A stretch of DNA of 64,000 nucleotides, from the NCBI RefSeq assembly GCF_000218685.1, contig NW_006763293.1, positions 1,857,968-1,921,967 on the forward strand, in the 5' to 3' direction. The translations under genes were made by a program, and so were the position numbers. Source of the stretch: Serpula lacrymans var. lacrymans S7.9 (lineage: Eukaryota; Basidiomycota; Agaricomycetes; Boletales; Serpulaceae). Below, piece after piece: positions 60,429-64,000 of this stretch. The notes beneath the pieces were generated by a model. The model made no database searches and was not told the DNA's origin. It worked only from the letters and a program-made list of their open reading frames with translations. The first letter of the stretch is position 1; every line of letters begins with the position of its first letter.

Positions 60429-60837
60429 AATTTTTTTTTATCAGCCACACAACAATTTCCAACATCTATAAGAGCATTTATAGAGCTATATGAGGCTCTA
60501 TAGATGGCAGAGGTTCTATAACAGGTTTGACCACTATAACAGCTTTATGAGTACTTATAGTGCTATAGAGCTCTATATAGCTACCCCCATTTTTCCTGAT
60601 GTTGGTTGAACACCCACCGCTGACTGGCATAATTTACTGTGGCACTGGTTGTGGTCTGTTTGGATCCTTTCAGTGGACTGCAAAAAATTTTGGTATACCA
60701 GGACAAATATTTGTGATTAAACCTATTAAGTGTTATCCTTCTTGTTTTCCTTCTTTAACTGTGTGTGGCTTCTCTTCAATAGTTTAACCTATGTCTGGAC
60801 TGAAGTATGTAGCCCCTATACTGGAGGAAATGTGCTG

Positions 60838-62990
60838 CACCACCAGAGACATCTTTGGGTATGCACCATGTGACTGGCAGCTCCATTCAGCTTTTGCACA
60901 ACTTCAGAAATCCCAAGTTTGTGCAAGAACTGTTTAATGTGACCCTAGACGAAGCTCATTGTATCACAGGCTCTTCCACAGCCACACTGTTTTGAGAGAG
61001 GAGGATATTTACTTTTATTGTGATAAGATATATATGATAAGATAAGATTAAATAAAATTTTGAAGTCAGCCAACTTTGATCCTTGCTTTCTCTCTACAGT
61101 GGCTGCAAATGAACATTTGTAAACCAAGGCTCACCACAGTGACAGTGACTAGCCTCAGCATTGGACATTCAATAACAAGAAATAAAATGCTATTGCCTCC
61201 AATATACAACTCCAATATGGCTGAAACCATCCTATCAAGGGTGTCATGTGTTGATGGCGTCAAGGCTGAATCTCAATTACCTATCAGATATCTGGAGCAT
61301 CACACAGCAAAGACTTGGAACCTTACCATGTCTTTGGCAAGCCAAGGTCGGACAAGCCCTAGCAAGAAGAGATAGGGGTGATGTTTAAAATGCAGGCACT
61401 GGTCTTGGAAAAACCCTTGCCTTCATGATCCCACTACTATTTAGGCCTACAGATATCCAAATTATAATCACACCTCTGAATTTACTCGGTCAGCAAAATG
61501 TCAACTCACTTGACAAGGCAAGCATAGCGGTACATTTGGAGACAGCCACACCGACAAACTTCAGGGTAAGTCTTCATGTGAATACCTGTTTAATCTATGA
61601 ACCAACTAGCTTAGGCAATTGAAAATTTGTCCTACCGTGTTACTACTATTAGCCCAGAGCAGGCTATGAAGCCAGGAGGTGATTTTGAGAAGCTGCTTTG
61701 GCAGCCTTTATTTTATAGCTAAATAGTCACCATCATTTTTGACAAAGCCCACTGCATCACTGAGTGGGGTGAGTTCCGCCCAGAATACTGTGAGCTGGGA
61801 CGTCTACACTATAAAATCTGACCTACTATCCCCCTCCTTATTGCCTCGGCCACATTCACCCCTGATATACTGAAAAATTTTCGCCAACTTCTTCATATCC
61901 ACTTAGATTGTCTCCTAACAATACATTGCTCAACAGATAGACCACACATCAGTATAAGTGTTTGCAAGATAGAACACTCCCTTACCAGTTATGTGGACTT
62001 GGCTTTTGTGGTCTCTGATGGGTGGAAAATGGGTGATCCACCTCCCGAGAAATTCCTAATATTTTTTGATAATATACAAGACTCTATAAATGCAGCAAAG
62101 TACTTACACAATCAGCTCCCTCCAGAACTACAACACAAAATTGTCTGGTTTAATTCAGATATGTCAACAAGTTTCAAAGAAGCCCAATATAAACACTTAT
62201 GACTAATTAACCCTTTTCCATTTCACAAATAACACTCACCATGCCAAATGAGTCTGTTGAACAGAGGCCCCATATTTCCCTTTAATTAGCGCTAACAAGC
62301 AAGGAAGGGAATGGATGTAGCTGACATTAAATTAATGATACAATGGCACATACCAGGCTATGAAAAGAAAGTCAACCTGACTTGAATTACACTGTGGCAG
62401 CATATAGGTCATTTTGTGTATGATCAAAGCCTGCGAGGGGTGGCTATAATTTACACCAAGGACAACAAACAAAAAATGAAAAGTGCACCTCAAACCCCAG
62501 CAAAACAGATTGCAGGGCCTCCACTTGTAGCAACATTGGAACCTACAAGGATGATGGACCTTGACTCAAACATGCATATCCAGGGACTTAGGTAGTGTAG
62601 TATTTTTTGACACTACCACATCATTCAAGTACTAGGAAATATTCCTGTAGTATTGTTTAAAATTCATTGCCTGCCTACAAAGCGCTACGGTCAAATGCCT
62701 GTGATAGTAAACAATCCAAACAATGTGGTAGCTCCAGTCTTTACTGGAGAAGAATATAGAGAAGCTTGAGAAAAACTTTCAAACAAGTTGATTGATGATG
62801 CTCTCATGGCCAGAATACTGGCTAACTTGTGGACCATCTCAAACAACAAAGATAAGGTAATTTGGGCTCAGCAGGTTAGCTACCAATCAACTTTGGTGCA
62901 TGACACCGGCCTGGTCAGAGGTATCCGAAAGAGAAGTTTTTGTATTCTGAAACTTATCAACAATAGTTCCACACTATTGTTGAGCTAAAG
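60838..62990 (+). pseudogene. RecQ-like helicase pseudogene
   Basis: Fragments of a RecQ-type ATPase in order: RDIFGYAPCDWQLHSAFAQL near 60848 (Q-motif zone), Walker A GTGLGKTLAFMIP near 61400 after an acceptor-like atgcag, IIITPLNLLGQQN (motif Ia), FDKAHCITEWGEFRPEYC near 61745 (motif II, DEAH changed to DKAH), LIASATF (motif III), KFLIFFDNIQDSINAAKYLH (motif IV, about 62055) and LRGVAIIYTKDNKQ near 62450 (motif VI zone). Several in-frame stops separate them. Such helicase genes are abundant and mobile-element-associated in Agaricomycetes. Not functional. Confidence 0.75.
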
Positions 62991-63167
62991 TACTCCCCTT
63001 AACACTGGGGGCTGTGTATAGTTAATTGTCTCTTCTCCCTGAGCATTACAGGGCCGTCGCTAGGAGTGCACCCTTCTGCTATACAGGATATCCCAAAACA
63101 ACAACCCCTTAACCCTGGGGACCGGGTTTACACAAAGTGCAAGAGAGTAGTAGAGAGCAAGTCCTAA
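62991..63167. other. Repeat flank with C-rich words
   Basis: No gene. Contains ACTGGGGGCTG and CCTGGGGACCGGG words. Confidence 0.3.
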
Positions 63168-63907
63168 TGTTACAACCAAAGTTTTGTACTCTGGCGCACA
63201 ACTCAGACAAAGCTTAGAGAGGAAGTGAGTGGGAGTGGTTACCCTTTGGATATTGAGTTCTATGAACTAGAGTGAAAATAAGCTCAGTCTTTGGGCAGAA
63301 GACTTGATATATTAGGATAATATATACCTAGAGTGAAAATTAGCTAAGATATAGTTGTTAGCTATGTGTAAAAGTGAGTTTGAATATATGTTGACTTACC
63401 TCAGTCTTTGGGCAGAAGGCTGAGGTGTCAATGCTATGTGGACGAGTTTTTTTGGTAAGTGTGGGAAAGTTCAGTGATTATGTAAGGTGATAGAAACTCG
63501 GAATATTAGAAGTAAATAAGGGAATTAATGGATAAAGGAAGTTGATATGAAGGGTAATATAATACACAACATTGGATAGGACCAAGTTAATTGTGAGTAG
63601 ACAGCAGGAGGATTCGCTGAGGAGTCTCCTTGATCTATTAGGGTATATATACTACTACAGGTTGTTTGTACATATGTACTATACAGTTGATGAAGGCAGT
63701 GGCTGATGATGCCATAGGGCATAGCCCATGTGACCAGCTCCACTGTGTGAGATACTTGTATCTAAAAATAAAAAAATGCAGCGCAGCGCAAGAAGGTGGA
63801 GTTTGAACAAAAGGGAAAGTGCCGCATGGCACAGGGTGTGAAAACTACAGAAGAAAGTTGAAGAAGAGAATGAAATTTAGAGGTCCAAAAATTGTGTTAT
63901 TGTGACA
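63168..63907 (+). repeat. Diverged family B LTR with internal insertion (family C)
   Basis: Starts TGTTACAACC and ends TTATTGTGACA; the ends and the TATATATACTACTACAGG core follow family B, but about 330 bp of extra sequence lies at roughly 63255-63590. In that insert CTCAGTCTTTGGGCAGAAG occurs twice (63283 and 63404). Flanks CCTAA and TTTCC do not match, so no target duplication remains. Confidence 0.7.
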
Positions 63908-64000
63908 TTTCCTTCTGTTCGGAGCTCTCTCTCTCCAGTGGGGCGGTGTTTGTACTCTCCAGCAATAATCTTCCAAAGGGATGGTTTTTAATTGGCTGAA
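63908..64000. other. Window end, nothing recognised
   Basis: 93 bp without a supported feature. Confidence 0.4.

Larger units (their letters stand above)
59304..60601. mobile_element. Terminal-inverted-repeat element rich in AGCTCTATAG-type palindromes
   Basis: CATCAGGAAAAA at 59304-59315 is repeated inverted at 60590-60601, giving a 1298-bp element (about 880 bp without the inserted LTR). Both ends, and the middle, are crowded with inverted short words of the type GCTATATAGTGC, GCTCTTATAGC and GAGCTCTATATAGC. No transposase is encoded, so it is non-autonomous. It also holds a family B LTR, a 78-bp tandem duplication and a tRNA-like unit. No clear target duplication. Confidence 0.55.

Overview
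This window is nuclear DNA of a filamentous mushroom-forming basidiomycete (Agaricomycete type). The evidence is dense short introns (about 46-60 nt, GT-AG plus two GC-AG cases), host proteins that read as basidiomycete orthologues (Met2, CHMP1/Did2, Svp26, synaptojanin-like phosphatase, SF3A3, eIF4A-III, SF3B6, Lcl2, succinate-semialdehyde dehydrogenase, a DUF6534-type membrane protein), and repeat families typical of that clade. A 100-N assembly gap lies at 7364-7463.

Layout. 1-7 kb is a compact host block: the 5' part of MET2 (-), a Ser/Pro-rich protein of unknown function (+), DID2/CHMP1 (-) and an SVP26/TEX261-type ER adaptor (+). 7.4-34.9 kb is a transposon graveyard with nested insertions: a decayed multi-exon transposase-like gene (8.3-13 kb, -), an old Ty3/gypsy element with 1.8-kb LTRs (element A, 13917-25449, -) that itself carries a solo LTR, a truncated LTR (B'), and inside that LTR a complete, very young chromovirus (25748-33995, -) with 629-bp LTRs differing at two sites and perfect 5-bp target duplications. 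A SWIM-type transposase fragment follows. 35.6-54.9 kb is a second host block: synaptojanin-like phosphatase (+), SF3A3 (-), eIF4A-III (+), SF3B6 (-), LCL2 (-) and SSADH (-), with poorly conserved spacers of 3-4 kb between some of them. 56.3-58.2 kb holds the DUF6534-like gene. 58.8-64 kb is again repeats: solo LTRs, a terminal-inverted-repeat element containing a tRNA-like unit, and a RecQ-like helicase pseudogene.

How genes relate. SF3A3 and eIF4A-III are head to head with 106 bp between start codons, and SF3B6 lies 5.5 kb away, so three spliceosome/exon-junction proteins sit close together. Did2 (ESCRT-III), Svp26 (ER export) and the synaptojanin-like phosphatase are membrane-traffic proteins. 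There are no operons; each gene has its own promoter.

The most unusual signal is in the young chromovirus. From about the predicted transcription start (33510) to the Gag start (31343), roughly 2.16 kb, the sense strand has no ATG in any frame, although ATG is common on the opposite strand. The same leader carries long open frames (one of 261 codons) that look like protein but contain no methionine. This points to selection against AUG over a leader that is itself probably translated from a non-AUG start, and it is missed by any ATG-based gene finder.
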